DNA from: Cruorifilaria tuberocauda
Lineage: Eukaryota; Nematoda; Chromadorea; Rhabditida; Onchocercidae
Length of the DNA stretch: 64,000 nt
Reading direction: 5' to 3'
Assembly (NCBI GenBank): GCA_013365365.1
Contig: JABVXU010000209.1
Coordinates: 29,227-93,226, forward strand
In this document: in pieces, positions 38,674 through 51,800 of the stretch
How the letters are laid out: each line of letters opens with the position of its first letter
Position numbering within the stretch: the stretch's first letter is position 1
The notes under the pieces: model-generated
Databases searched by the model: none
What the model saw: the letters and a program-made list of their open reading frames with translations, nothing else
What the model was told of the DNA's origin: nothing
Made by a program: the position numbers and the translations under genes

Positions 38674-40226
38674 ATGCTGGTAAGAATGCTCGCACAACTT
38701 CTCATTCTATCATGTGCGGTGTTATCTCAACTTATTGCTGCACAATTGGGTAAGAAGTTTTAAGAAATGAAATGCATAAAATTTAAATGAGTCCTTTTGT
38801 AAAATATGAATTATGCTCAAATGTGGGAAAAATGTAATGATCTGGTCAATTATGAAAAACTTGTAAAAAAAAGCATATCTGCTTTGAAATATTCCGCTAA
38901 AATTTTTTTAGCCAAGAAAACATTTCAAAATATTATATATTATTTGTATAAAGAGAAAATGGTTTCAAATGTATTTTTTTTCCAGGTCCAAAAGTTGGTA
39001 ACCAATTTTTAAAACCAACAAAATGCGAGATAACTAATCAGACAGTGTACGATTTTCAAGTTCCAACACTAACTGGTGGACAAAAAAGTTTGTCAGAATA
39101 CCGCAACAAAGTTCTCCTCATCATTAATGTAGCTACTTATTGCGGCAAGTGCTTATCTTATTTTATAAAATGTTTTATTTTAAAAAAGGCGTAATGTTCT
39201 TTTTTTTCAGAAGTATCTTAATTGCTGTTTCTATTGGAAGTTAAAGAGATTGAAGCAATAATAAGACAATTATTCTCGAAAGAGGAAAAAAGGGAGGGGA
39301 GGAGAAGGAAAGATTAATTGTGATAACAAAATATATGTCCACGCACTCTTAAACTTTCATTCTTTCTGTGTTGCTTTTTCCTCTTCAAAGTTTAAGATAT
39401 TTTAACTTTGAATTAAAGATATTTTCTTCTATTTATTGATTTCTACAGTAAAAGGAATGAGAAATTTTTAGCATATACCTTCCAATATAGAGATTTCAAT
39501 CCATTACTCGATAGTGCTGCTAATGGAACGCTCAATATCCTAGCTTTTCCATGCAATCAATTTTACTTGCAAGAACCAGCGGAAAATCATGAATTATTGA
39601 ATGGTTTGAAATATGTAAGACCGGGAAACGGTTGGGAACCACACAAAAATATGCATATTTTCGGCAAAATTGACGTGAATGGTGAAACTCAGCATCCACT
39701 TTATAAATTTTTAAAGGTTTACTATTTGAATTCTTCTCAAAGACCTTTCTATTTAAAATATTTTCCGATCGTTTTGTCGTCGAACAAAAAGAGTAGATTG
39801 GTTTTAGCTCTTGACCTTTTGTTTTAGATTTCTTTTTTGAGATTTGAGTTGTCCCTATTTATTTACTTTGAATATTTTATTTTCCATTAATAACTCAATA
39901 TATAAAATTTTATTAAAAAGAATTTCTGACTGGAAAGGATCACTGGCAAAAAGCTAGGTAGGTAGTGATGGCATATTTCATGAATGTAATGATTATTTTT
40001 TGTAAAAATGACTTTTATATAGGAACGTTGTCCACCAACCGTACCAATAATCGGAAAGCGTCATGAATTAATGTACAATCCAATCGGTACGAATGACGTC
40101 ATTTGGAATTTTGAAAAATTTTTAGTTGATAAGAGAGGTCGTCCACGCTATCGTTTTCATCCGGAAAGTTGGGTTCAAGGAACTGTTGTAAAGCCGTATA
40201 TCAATGAACTGGAACGTGAAATGTAG
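38674..40226 (+). CDS. Secreted (cuticular-type) glutathione peroxidase, cysteine form
   Basis: Reduces lipid hydroperoxides using thiols, and is expected at the cuticle surface as in filarial gp29. Exons: 38674-38749, 38986-39144, 39472-39716, 40023-40226, giving 227 residues. The N-terminus [20 protein letters not shown] is a signal peptide. The catalytic motif NVATYCAYT has Cys78 where vertebrate enzymes have selenocysteine. Other family motifs are FPCNQF, a [13 protein letters not shown] region, and [10 protein letters not shown] (the WNFEKFLV signature). An N-glycosylation site NQT lies at 43-45 and an NGT site is present in exon 3. The match to remembered filarial gp29 proteins is very close along the whole length. 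The second intron begins GC rather than GT (see findings). The start at 38674 is chosen because it yields the signal peptide; an internal Met at residue 5 is an alternative. Confidence 0.97.
39145..39471 (+). other. GC-AG intron of the glutathione peroxidase gene
   Basis: The exon ends TTGCG and the intron opens GCAAGT, otherwise a perfect donor, and closes at AATTTTTAG. Splicing here restores Cys-Ala-Tyr-Thr, as in known filarial enzymes. No in-phase GT donor nearby does so. Confidence 0.85.
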
Positions 40227-43200
40227 TGCTGCTGTCCTATCGTTTTTATCTTTCAAAATTTTCGGAATTTTTAAACTTTTTCATATATTTTTATTCCTAC
40301 TGTAATAAAATTTCATTCTTCGATTCTAAATTAGCAGATTCTCATAACTTTTTCAGATATAAAGTGCATTTTTATGTACTCATTTCTTTAATTACTGTGT
40401 CTATTTAGAATGCGGATTTTACATTTGCTTATTTCTTCACCTTTTTGTCTATGTTGCAGATATCAGAGCAGATTTTTGGCAGTAATGATTAATGCAAATA
40501 AAGGGATGGAGAAAAAATGAAACAAAGAATTGTTCATAATACATCGTTAAAATACAGAAATGGTGTTACGCAGAAAAAAGAGAAAGAAGAATTGCATTGA
40601 AGTCACGAATATATCATATTTCAGAACTTCCATATTTCAAAATTGCATATGCTAAGAAACATTTATGTGTAAGAAATTGACAACAACAAACTCTGCGTTA
40701 TTTCTTTCATGCTTTGGTTATTCGTAAAGGAAAAGTCTTATTGATTATAAGTTTAACAAATCAGTGATGTACATTTTATCAATCAACAATTTGTCTCCTC
40801 CACTAGATGTAATAAATGAATCTTCCTTCAACTGCCTAATTTATTTTCTAACATTTTCCTTAGCAATTGAAGCGCTTCATGTGAGAGGGTAGAGAGATGT
40901 GGTCATATATCGAAATCACTATATTTCCATGTATTATATGTATAATAGGGATGGATTAATCATCAATTTTCTATTTTCTACTTGTATAAACTATAACACT
41001 TAAATTCATCACATTTTCTGCTAATTCAAAAATTTTCACAGCATCACGATTCGGTATTATGAAGAATTATAATTATAGAATTAGTTAATTCATCTTATGT
41101 GTTCGACGATCACAACATACATTCAAAAAATTTGCCTGAAAAGTTGCTTTTTGATTTTCGTACACATAAAACAAGTGAGTAAAGTCTCTGGCCATAACTC
41201 TTTGTTTCAACTATGAAAATCACTACATTGAACTTGAACCTTTGGAATGTTTCAGTCAGCTGACACGCCAATTATCCTTCAGTTTACAGAATCGTTGAAT
41301 TTGACTGAGATATAAATAGAAGTGATGATTAATCAATTCTCATGACATTGTCCCTTTTTCCACCTGATCTTTCTCTTCCGGTAATATTTTATTTATATGG
41401 ACTGTTCAGTTTATCAAAGCATAAATAGAGTAATGAACCAGCTGGCAATTATGAATGATGAGTTTGAAAATGGATTTTACTGTTCAACTTAGAAGAGTGG
41501 ACGAGATTGCCAGAAACTCGAAATTATCTTATAATACAAAGATGTTGAAGTCATTGACAGTATTTTGTAGAAATTTATATGGTAAGAAATTATTATCTAA
41601 AATTGCCAAAAAATCTAAAGAAATTTTATGATATAAAATTAGTTGCTATAAAAATTATAGAAAATTACTTATCACTATCTTTAGTATTAATTTTAATTTC
41701 TACGTCATATGGTATTATTCCTTGTTCCACTGTTGTCCTCAATGCTTATTGTTTACCAAAATTTCTTGACAGTAATATATGCTTGTTTACTTTACTCTTG
41801 ATGTATGATCCCTAAGAGCGTCAGTGAATGATTCACATCGAATTCCCATCGGCTTTCTCTCTTCAAAGAAGTAAACGATTGCAGCTTTATCATCAACTTA
41901 TGTATATCTAGATCATAGACTTATCTATTGTCTAATTGGCTGATTCTTCGTTCGTATATTGCTCAACGTAGGATACAGTGTTATTGCTGACAGTTAGTAT
42001 CATAGTCCACGAAGAGTTCTCTGCGGTCGAAAACTTATCATCTATAGCTACAGTCAGTTTTCATCATTCAAATTTCTCTCGATTCTTAGTTTTCATCTAA
42101 GTAAATGAGCAAACATCAGTAATTCAAGAGAAAATATTCCTCTACTGATATTATAATTTTCATGTAATAATTCCTTCTAATCTTCCAAAAGGAATAAAAA
42201 ACTGCAGAATTCTTTTCGGTGAAACAAACCACTACTCAACCCGAAAAACTTTCACTACAAAAACATTGTCGGTTAAGTGATTTATGATTGTGTTTACGAA
42301 AAATCTTACTTTACCTAAGATTTTAATTGATTTTTATTTACCACTTTTTATTATTTGATTTCACCGGGAATTTCGGAATAGCTAATTTCTTATATCTGAT
42401 AATTCTTTATTTATAATAAATCTAGAAATTATTCACCGTACTCTTTGATGCTTAATTAACTACAAAAGAGATCTTCACTTGGTACTTTGAATCTTATTTC
42501 ACTTTTGATTGATCTGATTCCAATTTCGTTCACAAAATTTGATTCTTACTTTTAAATTGTATTCATTAATAAACAATACCTTCAAGTTTTTCGGTATTAT
42601 ACTATATTGTTACGATTTATATCTAAATGATCCCATCCGGACTACCACCTCAACAAATAATTTCAAACTATACTCTTCCTAATCAATAAATCAACTAAAT
42701 AATCGACTACATTACTGATAAATTACTAATAATTTCTTTATAATATGGAAGGAAAAATCTCTCCAGACAAATATTAATCTTCACCAAATAATTCGACTGC
42801 GCCACAACAAAGCTTTCTCAAAATAAAACAAAAATTCACAATAGAGCTAGGTAATACCATCAACAAACAACCGCTGCCAATGCTGGAGAGTAACTACAAC
42901 GACTGTAATCACAAAGATGCTGTCTAAGAGACCGTTTTGAAACAGGCTGATAAATAATTGCAAAAGTAAATTGAGGAATGTGGATATTTGAAATTCTTAT
43001 TAAGGAATTTTTGAGAACGAGGAAAAGAATTACTTCTAAGATGAACTATGCTTTTTTCATCTTTAGAAGGTCTTCAGAATGTTTCGATCGTATTTTAATC
43101 GAAAACAAATCATTAATAATGTTATCAAAAATTCTGCATTGGAACTTAAAAAATTTCACCCAAAGTGATGCTTGAAAATAAGGAATTTCGAATGAAAAAG

Positions 43201-43941
43201 AAATTAGGAAATGAAAAGTGAAGCGAATTAAATAATAGCTGATAACATTATGATAATGGTTCGTGAAGAAATTTTGGTCGATAAATTTTATCTTTTCAAC
43301 TATGAAGTTTTACTTCCTTTCCATCTTTAGTAATCACAAAAATGATATAGTTAATTAAAGATATCCATTCAAGGAATATAAATATATCTGCTCTTCCATG
43401 TGGAAAACATACATCCTTCGAGAAATGAAAAATATTTTATTTCCTCGATCTCCATCAACCAATCAGTAATCGATTTGAGCAACTCCATAAGAAAGAGCAG
43501 AAAATATGTAATGAAAACACATAAATTCATAAGAAACAAATGGTAAAATATTAAAGTATAAAAAGTATTGAAGCAGAAAAATTGAAACTTTTACGATATG
43601 ATGAGTTGCAAATGAAGCAGTGACCTAATTTAAGGTTTCCAAAACTCCTTTAATTTAAAGAAAAAAATTCCTGGAAACGTCATTATTCTTAAAAACCAGC
43701 TAACAGTCGAGCAATTTCAGAGATATAAGGCACTAAGAATACAAATAAGTGAATAGAAGTGATATCGATATCAGACAGATCTGTCAAGTGAACTGGCGTA
43801 ACACTGTACAACAAAAACTTAGTGAGGTGAACAATTGTGCGATATTAATGTCATTTAAGGAAACAGTAGGCGGAATAATTCCTAGAATGACTTCGGCCAC
43901 AAGTTATTTGTCACTTTCTAAAATGGATAGTGGAATTCTTT
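40227..43941. other. Intergenic region between glutathione peroxidase and FGF receptor (convergent 3' ends)
   Basis: Contains the 3' UTR of the peroxidase, with AATAAA at 40497-40502, and the 3' flank of the FGF receptor on the minus strand. The open frames at 41579-41815 and 42978-43175 show no motifs. Nothing else is supported. Confidence 0.5.
40497..40502 (+). terminator. Candidate poly(A) signal AATAAA for glutathione peroxidase
   Basis: Canonical hexamer 271 bases after the stop codon. Confidence 0.45.
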
Positions 43942-45895
43942 TCACTGGTTGTTTTGTTGCGAGCACAATTCATAAAGAGTCTTTTTCCCGTCATTACATT
44001 CAATACGACAAAATTCGGCAACACCACCCAGACCTTCTGCACTAGACATTCCCGAGGAGCCGCCGCGTCCACTTGAGCTTGATTCGATTGAAAATCTTCT
44101 CTGTCGGTTACTGTTGTTTGATTTCGATACTGAGGTTTCTTTCGGATTTTCTTTTTCCACTTCTGTCAATAAGCTGAAATTTCCGAATATTTTCAACTGT
44201 TACATAAAATTCCCTCCACGAAGTAGATAGAAAAGATTATTTAATTAGCCAAAAATCAAAATGGTTTCAGTTTTAACAAAAGAAGGCTGACAAAAGGATA
44301 TTTTCTCTTCTGAACGATGTCTAAATTGTCAAGCATGAAAAGAGGATGAAAAATTCCTAACAAAATTTCTGATTTTCAAATAATGACAAACTAACGTGCT
44401 TGCTTGATTAACAGTGAAGGCAGATGCGGATCCTTCAAGTGCTGGCTTCCTCATATTGTCCATATGAATTGAATCTGTTTCGTAAGCAGTCGAATCGGAA
44501 AAACGAGTATGCCTTAGTGGTGGGAAAGGAAATTTTGTGCTTCGTAACTCACCTAAATCATTGAGAAATTTTACAAATAAATGATGCTTATTAATACGCC
44601 AAAATTTTGAAAATTTAAGACTTTAATAAATTTTATTCCACTTCGTTTTTCGATACAATTTTTATTTCGAACAATATGAATGAATGGAGGATAGATCAAG
44701 AAAGCAAGAAAGCTTGTAAATTCTTCGTAAATACTTTACCCTTTTCAGCAGAAGCTGCCTGCGCCTCAACATTTACGTATTGTGGATTCAGTAAGTCATC
44801 GTTGCAAGTAACGTCTTCTGTGTCATGTTTTTCTCCTATAATTGTGTTTTCTTTTCCAGTTTCAGAACAAGTGCATGGCCCATTACTTAATCGACTTTTC
44901 TTGTAGGACATCGGTGAATCACCCCTCTCATTGGCATCTGAATCTAACAGTGCTGATGTTGCTCCCGCTGACCATAAAGGTGAACCGATCGCACTATCGA
45001 TTGATACTGTTGCTGTGCTATTCAAGCTAAGTTCATTGAAAAGCCTAAAATAGATTTGTTTGCAGACCGAAATTATGGAAGGATACTTTAAGATTCGGAA
45101 ATATGAACTCTTGAAATCATCACTTCCTATTCACTCTTTAAAGAAATAGGTAAAATATTTCCTGGATCAGTTTATATAGAAAGAAAATACTAAAAATAAA
45201 ATGTGACAATGGAGAAATCTTACATTCTAAAACTTACGACGTGTCAGCTACTGGAAGCGCGGGATATCTTCTAATAAATGCATGATGTACACCGGATCGA
45301 CTTTGTTTTTCATACAAAACAGCTTTTTCGCCCGATAGCAGAGGATGGGAATCATTATCAAATTCAGAATCTGAGTCAGGATCTACCGGCTAAAGTTAAC
45401 AAATTTATTGATTAATAACTGATTAAATTAATGTTGAAGGATAACATGGATATGGATGAATTTTGTAGAATTAAACGAAGAAAAGATGAAAAAGATTCAG
45501 GATCAATCAATATGAGTTAATCTCTTTATGATTCAAAATGTTTCATTTTCTTTTCCGCAACAGATATTTAATCAAAAAATTCTCACGAAGATCACTCCTC
45601 TCGTAGCCAGCAGTTTTATACCGAGTTAGTACGAAAAAGAACAGGACTATATAAGAAAATAATCAACTAAGATATTGAAATTTAAATGAATTTCCGATCC
45701 AATGATTTTAACTCAAGAAAACCAGAAATGTTTGAGATTTACTTCACTAGGTCTTATAACAGGTTCCGACAGTGGTCGTGTTTTCCTGTGTCGTGACGGA
45801 CTCTCCGTTGCGCGTAATGGTGGAGGTGGCGGTGGTGCGAAATTTCTGATCTCTTCACTTCCATCACTTTCTATCGACTGCACTTCCAAATAATT
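43942..45895 (-). other. C-terminal signalling tail of the FGF receptor
   Basis: Five exons give a Ser-rich tail. It begins with NYLEVQ and a run of six prolines followed by basic residues, a plausible SH3 target. It later contains YVNV, which fits the pY-x-N-x consensus for the Grb2/SEM-5 SH2 domain. C. elegans EGL-15 is known to recruit SEM-5 through its tail, so the motifs make functional sense. The last join uses donor GTTAGT at 44395 (phase 2); the stronger-looking phase-0 donor at 44418 region leads to an early stop. Confidence 0.75.
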
Positions 45896-48800
45896 CTGTA
45901 GAGATTGTTTAAATTAAATTACATTATATATATATAAGTAGAGTTTTAGATTTTGACTTATGGTTATCTAAGTAACCTCGTGATCACGAGCTGATTGAGT
46001 GAGCATCCAGTCGAAATAATCAACCAAGGTATCGAAACTTGGACGATTTTCTGGTTTTTCCTGAAAGGCTTGCTGAACGATAGCATTAGACAAGAAAACA
46101 AATGAGAAATATGATTATGAGTAAAAAACGTACCTGCCAACAGGCAACCATAACATCATAAACTTCCTCAGGACAATTATCCGGTGCTTCCATTCGATAT
46201 CCTTCCTTCAGACATGAATATAATTGTTGCATTGCAATTGATGGATAAGGTGTGCCACCAAGGGTCATTATTTCCCAAAGTAATATTCCAAATGACCAGC
46301 TGGAAAGAAATTTGCTTTTGATTACTTATAAATTAGATCAAAATTTCCACTTATATAAGATGATATTGATGATACAAAAGAGAATTTAGACAGTACACAT
46401 CACTGTAGATTGTGTACATGTGGGAATCTAGCGCTTCCAATGCCATCCATTTAATTGGTAATCGACCATTTCCCTTCTTTCGATAATAATCATTGTAATG
46501 AACATCTCGTGATAGACCAAAATCTGATATCTTCATTACAAAACCATCCGCGACTAGAACATTTCGTGCAGCCAAATCACGATGAATTATCTGCAGGGAA
46601 CGTGAGAAGTAAATTGAGAAAACATTCAATTACTTCAAATGATTTATTTAATCAAGAGATGGATTTTGATAAAGACGACAGGATGAGACCTTCCGACTGG
46701 CCATGAACTCCATTCCTTTCGCAACCTGCCAAGCGAACTGTACAAGATGTTGTTGTGTTAAGTGCTTGATAAGCATTGGTTGATCGTGTGTTGATGCAAC
46801 GGTTAATTTTCTTTGCAGCTTTCGTGGTTCTAAGTAATGATCAGTGTTACCGCCAACACCGGCGCCAAAATTTGCAGCTTCAGGAACTTGCGAACCACTA
46901 TCTACATCTCGAGGGCGATGAGCTCTCAGAAAATCCCTGAATTACAATACTATTGCTGATGGTAATTAGGGAAAGTAATTTCAAAGTCAGTCATGATATA
47001 CTGGTAATTCTAGATAATCGCTAAAACTCAGCAATAGTTATGTAACAAAACTAATTCACCTCAAATTCCCGTGCTTGCATAATTCCACGATAACATACAA
47101 TGGACCAGTACCAGTGCAACATCCAATTAACCGAAGCAAATTTTCGTGATGACCAATTATTTTAAATGTTTCCATTTCACTGACCAAATCAATTAATTCT
47201 TTCTCATGAGCTGATGCTTTCAATTTTTTGACTGCTACCTACAATTAAGGCACTTCCAAACACATGATGAATTTTATTTCGATAAAAAAACTCAAATAAA
47301 AGAATTAAATAAAATGTGGAATTCTGAAATAATTCTATCAAAGCATCAGTAACCTCTTCCTCCCGCATCTCTCCTTGATTTGTTGCTGTTCGCGCATTTG
47401 AAATCCTTAGTACTGCTTTCCAAACTTCTCCAAATGCCCCCTCGCCCAACATCTCCACAAAATGCAATCTTAAAAACATTTTAGGATGCAAATTCAAAGT
47501 TTAGATGCATATTCCAGATTTAAAAAATTTTTTACTGGAATGTAAATTATGACCTGGATCTTTCGACCTCCCAAGCAGGATCAGGTGGAATTTCATAATC
47601 CGATAAAAAAGTTAAGTCACTCGAAAGTCGCGGTCTCCTGGTTCCAGATGTTGCGATTGGTTCTACATGGATTTGATAGGTCGATGGCATATCAGACCAC
47701 CCATCGTTTTCTGGATCAACATGACGTTTTGTAACAATGACCTGAAAACTTCTCTTTTGATCCTTTATCTTTTTATAGAAGACGAAATAAATCTTAAGAA
47801 ATTTGGCCAATACATAGAATCAATTTATTTACTAAATTAATAGCAAATATCTTTTTAATTAAAATAAATTACAAATGAACGATTAAAGTAAAAGAGGAGG
47901 ATAGATAGGAAAAGAAAATCACCCTTTTTTTAACTGGACCAATGAATTGCTCCATTTCAGCTATTTGTGCTTTTGAGCGTTTTCGAACACAAAATATATA
48001 AAATAAAGTAGTAGCTAGTGTGAAAATAAGTAGAATAAGAAGAAATACAACAGCTATAACAGAAGGACGAGACCACTTCGTGTCCGGATTTCCTGTTGCA
48101 AGCGTCATAGCATGGAATTCGTTAACTGTTAAAGTTGCATTTGCTATTGCCTGAAATCGATTTAATTCAATTTAATTAAATACAATTTTTAGTTCACTAC
48201 TGAATTAAGTTGTTCTCCTTATTTCATGAGGAGAGACTTACATGGCCAAGATGATTGCCTGATACACACGCATACATTCCTTGATCAGCCACTGTTACAT
48301 TCACTATTGTTAATGTTGATGAATCTTGTGATATTTTCGTTACAACTGCATTCTATAGAAAGATAGTCGGACATTTATGGGAGCGAAATGGAACAGATAG
48401 AAAGAAAGAGAAAATGAAATTAAATTAAAATTCGAAACGAAGTATGACATTGCTCAAACATCAATGCAAAAATGAGCATGTGAAAAAAATACGGAAACAT
48501 CAGTTAAGGTTTAATAAAACAACCTCCACCGACTGCATATCAGTATATCGGAAAACGTATTTACGATCTGTTTCATTCCAGTAATAAATGGAGTCATTGG
48601 TCATTTCAATACGCATCCAAACGATATGTGGTGTTAGATCTGATATTACCTACAAAGCAAAAAGTTTTCTGAAACACATTGCAAGTTTGAAGATAATATG
48701 TAAATAAACGATTTTCGGGTTTCTCATAAAATTTCATTTTTTTCCATTTAACTCTTAATTTTCATTTCCGCATTTAAACATTTTCTAAAAAAAAAAGAAA

Positions 48801-51800
48801 CCAAAAGCCATACTCACTTTGCAAGTGAAATTAACAGTGCTGTTAGCATCAACAGTTTGATTTACGAGAACATTTGGGACAATAATTGGTTTTGAACGCA
48901 TCCGATCAACAACTCTCAATTTGAAAGTTCGTGTTACTGAACCCGCCGAATTGAATGCCTACGTCAAATGAAAAATGATACTTGTGCATAAATCTCTTTT
49001 TCAATCATTATTAAGTTTAAGCAAAGTTCCGAGTATTATTTGTTTAAATAAATTTCTCACAAAAATCCTATCTATGCCGAAAAGGAATACTTTTGAAAAA
49101 TTTTTTTGCAACTTCACACTGGTGTTGAAAAAAAATCCATTTTAGAAATACTTCGAAAATATTTCGTTGTTAATTTTTATATTCCTTTTTTTAAATATTT
49201 CAATTCTTCTTCAAAGTTATAAGTTATTGCTAGTAAAAAGAATTTATTAGCTGTATTAGTGCTCTATTCTTTTTTACTGTTCCCAGAAAAATAACCGACC
49301 AAAAAGAATAGATATTCTTCTCTCATCCTCTGATCAGTAAATATTGTATAGAACAATATTTAACTTAAAAAGAATTTATTAAAAGAAGCAAAATGTTAAT
49401 ATTATGAAATTGAGACCAAATCAAACATCAGCAGATAGATGATTTATAAATGAATTGAAAATCCGTCTATTTTGAGTATTTTGAGAACAGCTTATTTAAA
49501 ACCCCTTCTCGATATTGAAATTCCACGTACTCAGTTAACTCACCTCACACATATAGTCACCTGAATCTGATTCGGCAACATCCTCTATCTCCAATGTATT
49601 CTTTCGTAGACGGAACTCAGTTCCTACCGGCCTTCGAACTTCCGTAGTAATTACCTTCTTGTTGCTATTAAACCAAATAACCTAAATTAAAATTTATCTT
49701 ACTTCATCTGTTAACAAGTGATTATCGCTGCGACATAACACAATTAGCTGTAATGACAGTAAAAGTGAATTACCTGTGGTTCTGGCTGTCCTCCAGCTTT
49801 GCACTGTAACTTAATCGTTCTTCCAGAGGGTGTTATCACCGACGTGTCGGCGTCTTCATCACGAACTTTAAAATATGGCGGCACTGAAACTTCATTGTGA
49901 TTTATGAATTATAATTAAACAGGAATATGTCATTTTATTTATTTTGACGAACTGAATGAGATTAAAGATAAAAGTAGTGAGGTATTTTGAGAATTAATGG
50001 TAAAAACAAAATATCGTAAGTTGAATTGGCAGTAGTGGTAACGCACCAAAGGCTAACAAATTACTGCTGATATTGAAGAATTGAAAGCCATTCCCAAAAA
50101 GTAATTATGAAGAGAGCAAAAACTATTGAAGGATTGTGTAAGATAAGCAGACGAATATGCTGTCTACACTAGTTTTTATTAGAAAAAAAATCATTTATAA
50201 GGAAAACCTTTTTGAAGAGGAAAAATACGCCGAGTAGTAGAACGTGTTGTCGCTGAATTCGTCGCATGGAGGAAGGTCATTCTTGTTGTAGTTGTTGTAG
50301 ATAAAGTTGTTGCTAGGATTGGAACATGGATTTCTCTCGGTGCAATATCAGAAGCAGGTATTTCACGAGATTCATCCGGATGTGGTTGGTCATGCATCAA
50401 GAAGTCTATGGGCGACTTCTCAGGAATTTTTTCATCAGTTTCGCCGGAGAAGCTGTCATTATTGACATCTTTAGTTTCTGGATCTTGAATGCCATTAATT
50501 GTGACACTTGCACTGATGTCTGGAATTTCTTGTTGGAGTAGCGTTCGTGCCCGAAGACGTTTCTCAGCGATATCTAAAGCATTCCAGTCACTCAATGCTG
50601 GTTTAATGGCGGTAATTTTTTGCCATGTTAACAGGTTCGATAACAAATGACTCACATCCACCCAATTATTTGCCACCAACCAGTCGAGTAATTTTACCGG
50701 ATCTGAAAATTTCGATAAAAAATGAGTGATTTTTAAAGAATGCTCAACGAAGCATGCTTACCGGACAAAGGAGCTGTCGCTTGTAAGCCATTGAGTTGTT
50801 GCTGTTGATCATGCATTATATCACTGGGCATTCCATCATGCAATGCAACTCCTTGTAAAACTTCATGCGTCTCCACTCCCGGTAAATCATTCCCACAGGC
50901 ACCATTCTCACATATTTTCTTTCCTAATGGTTTTCGAATTTTGGATACATATTTTTTGAATGGTTCACAACGCTTATCATTAACCTCAGTCCAGTTGATG
51001 CCATCCTTTCGATATTCGTTCGTAAGAAACCACAAACAGATACATTTTTCCGGAACGTGTTGAGCCGGAAATTCATGCATGAAGAAATAATCACAGAAAT
51101 CTGCAACAATATCAAACACGTGCCACAGCACTCATTAACCTCATGCAATAAAACTAAAAAGAACCACTTTTATTAATGATTATCATCTTTTTAGCTCTAG
51201 GAATTTTAAATAAAACTTCAAGTTTTGCATGCGTTGAAGCACTTCTGCAGCTCGCTGACATGCAGTTTCAGAAATCCAACAGTACAACTCACTCCAGTAT
51301 TTCAAGAAAATTTTGTTAGGAAGAACTGATAACACGCAAGGATAATCCGAATTTCCCAAATGTAATTTTAAACACTCTTTTGCCTTTCTCTCATTTCCAA
51401 GTATGTATCGAACTTCAAAGGAAATCTTCAATGAAGGAAAAAATTAATTCATGCAGTTTACTCATCGACCAATCAGCTTGCTTCGCATCATCTGTTAGAA
51501 ATGAAATACACATTTACAAGCATGAAAATTCATTTCTAAGCTTACCAATAATTTCTAGAGTAAAATTACGAAATATAGAGCCGGCTTGATTCCATACTTT
51601 GCACGCCCAGGATCCCTACAAATATGGGTTTTGTTTGCAAAGAACATAAATGCCGTGGTGAGAATGAAATGATAATTAGTCTGAAATTTAACCTGATCGC
51701 TGACTTCCACCCTTCTTATTTCCAGCGAGAAATGTTTTTTATTTTCACGAAGACGATCATTATTTGCATAGGTTGCATGATCCAGGAATTCTCCGTTCCT

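Noticed and set aside
43749..44045. Plus-strand open frame of 98 codons
   Set aside because: It lies opposite the last FGF receptor exon, whose minus-strand frame joins the kinase gene in phase.
50326..50541. Plus-strand open frame
   Set aside because: It is a shadow of the FGF receptor insert exon on the minus strand.
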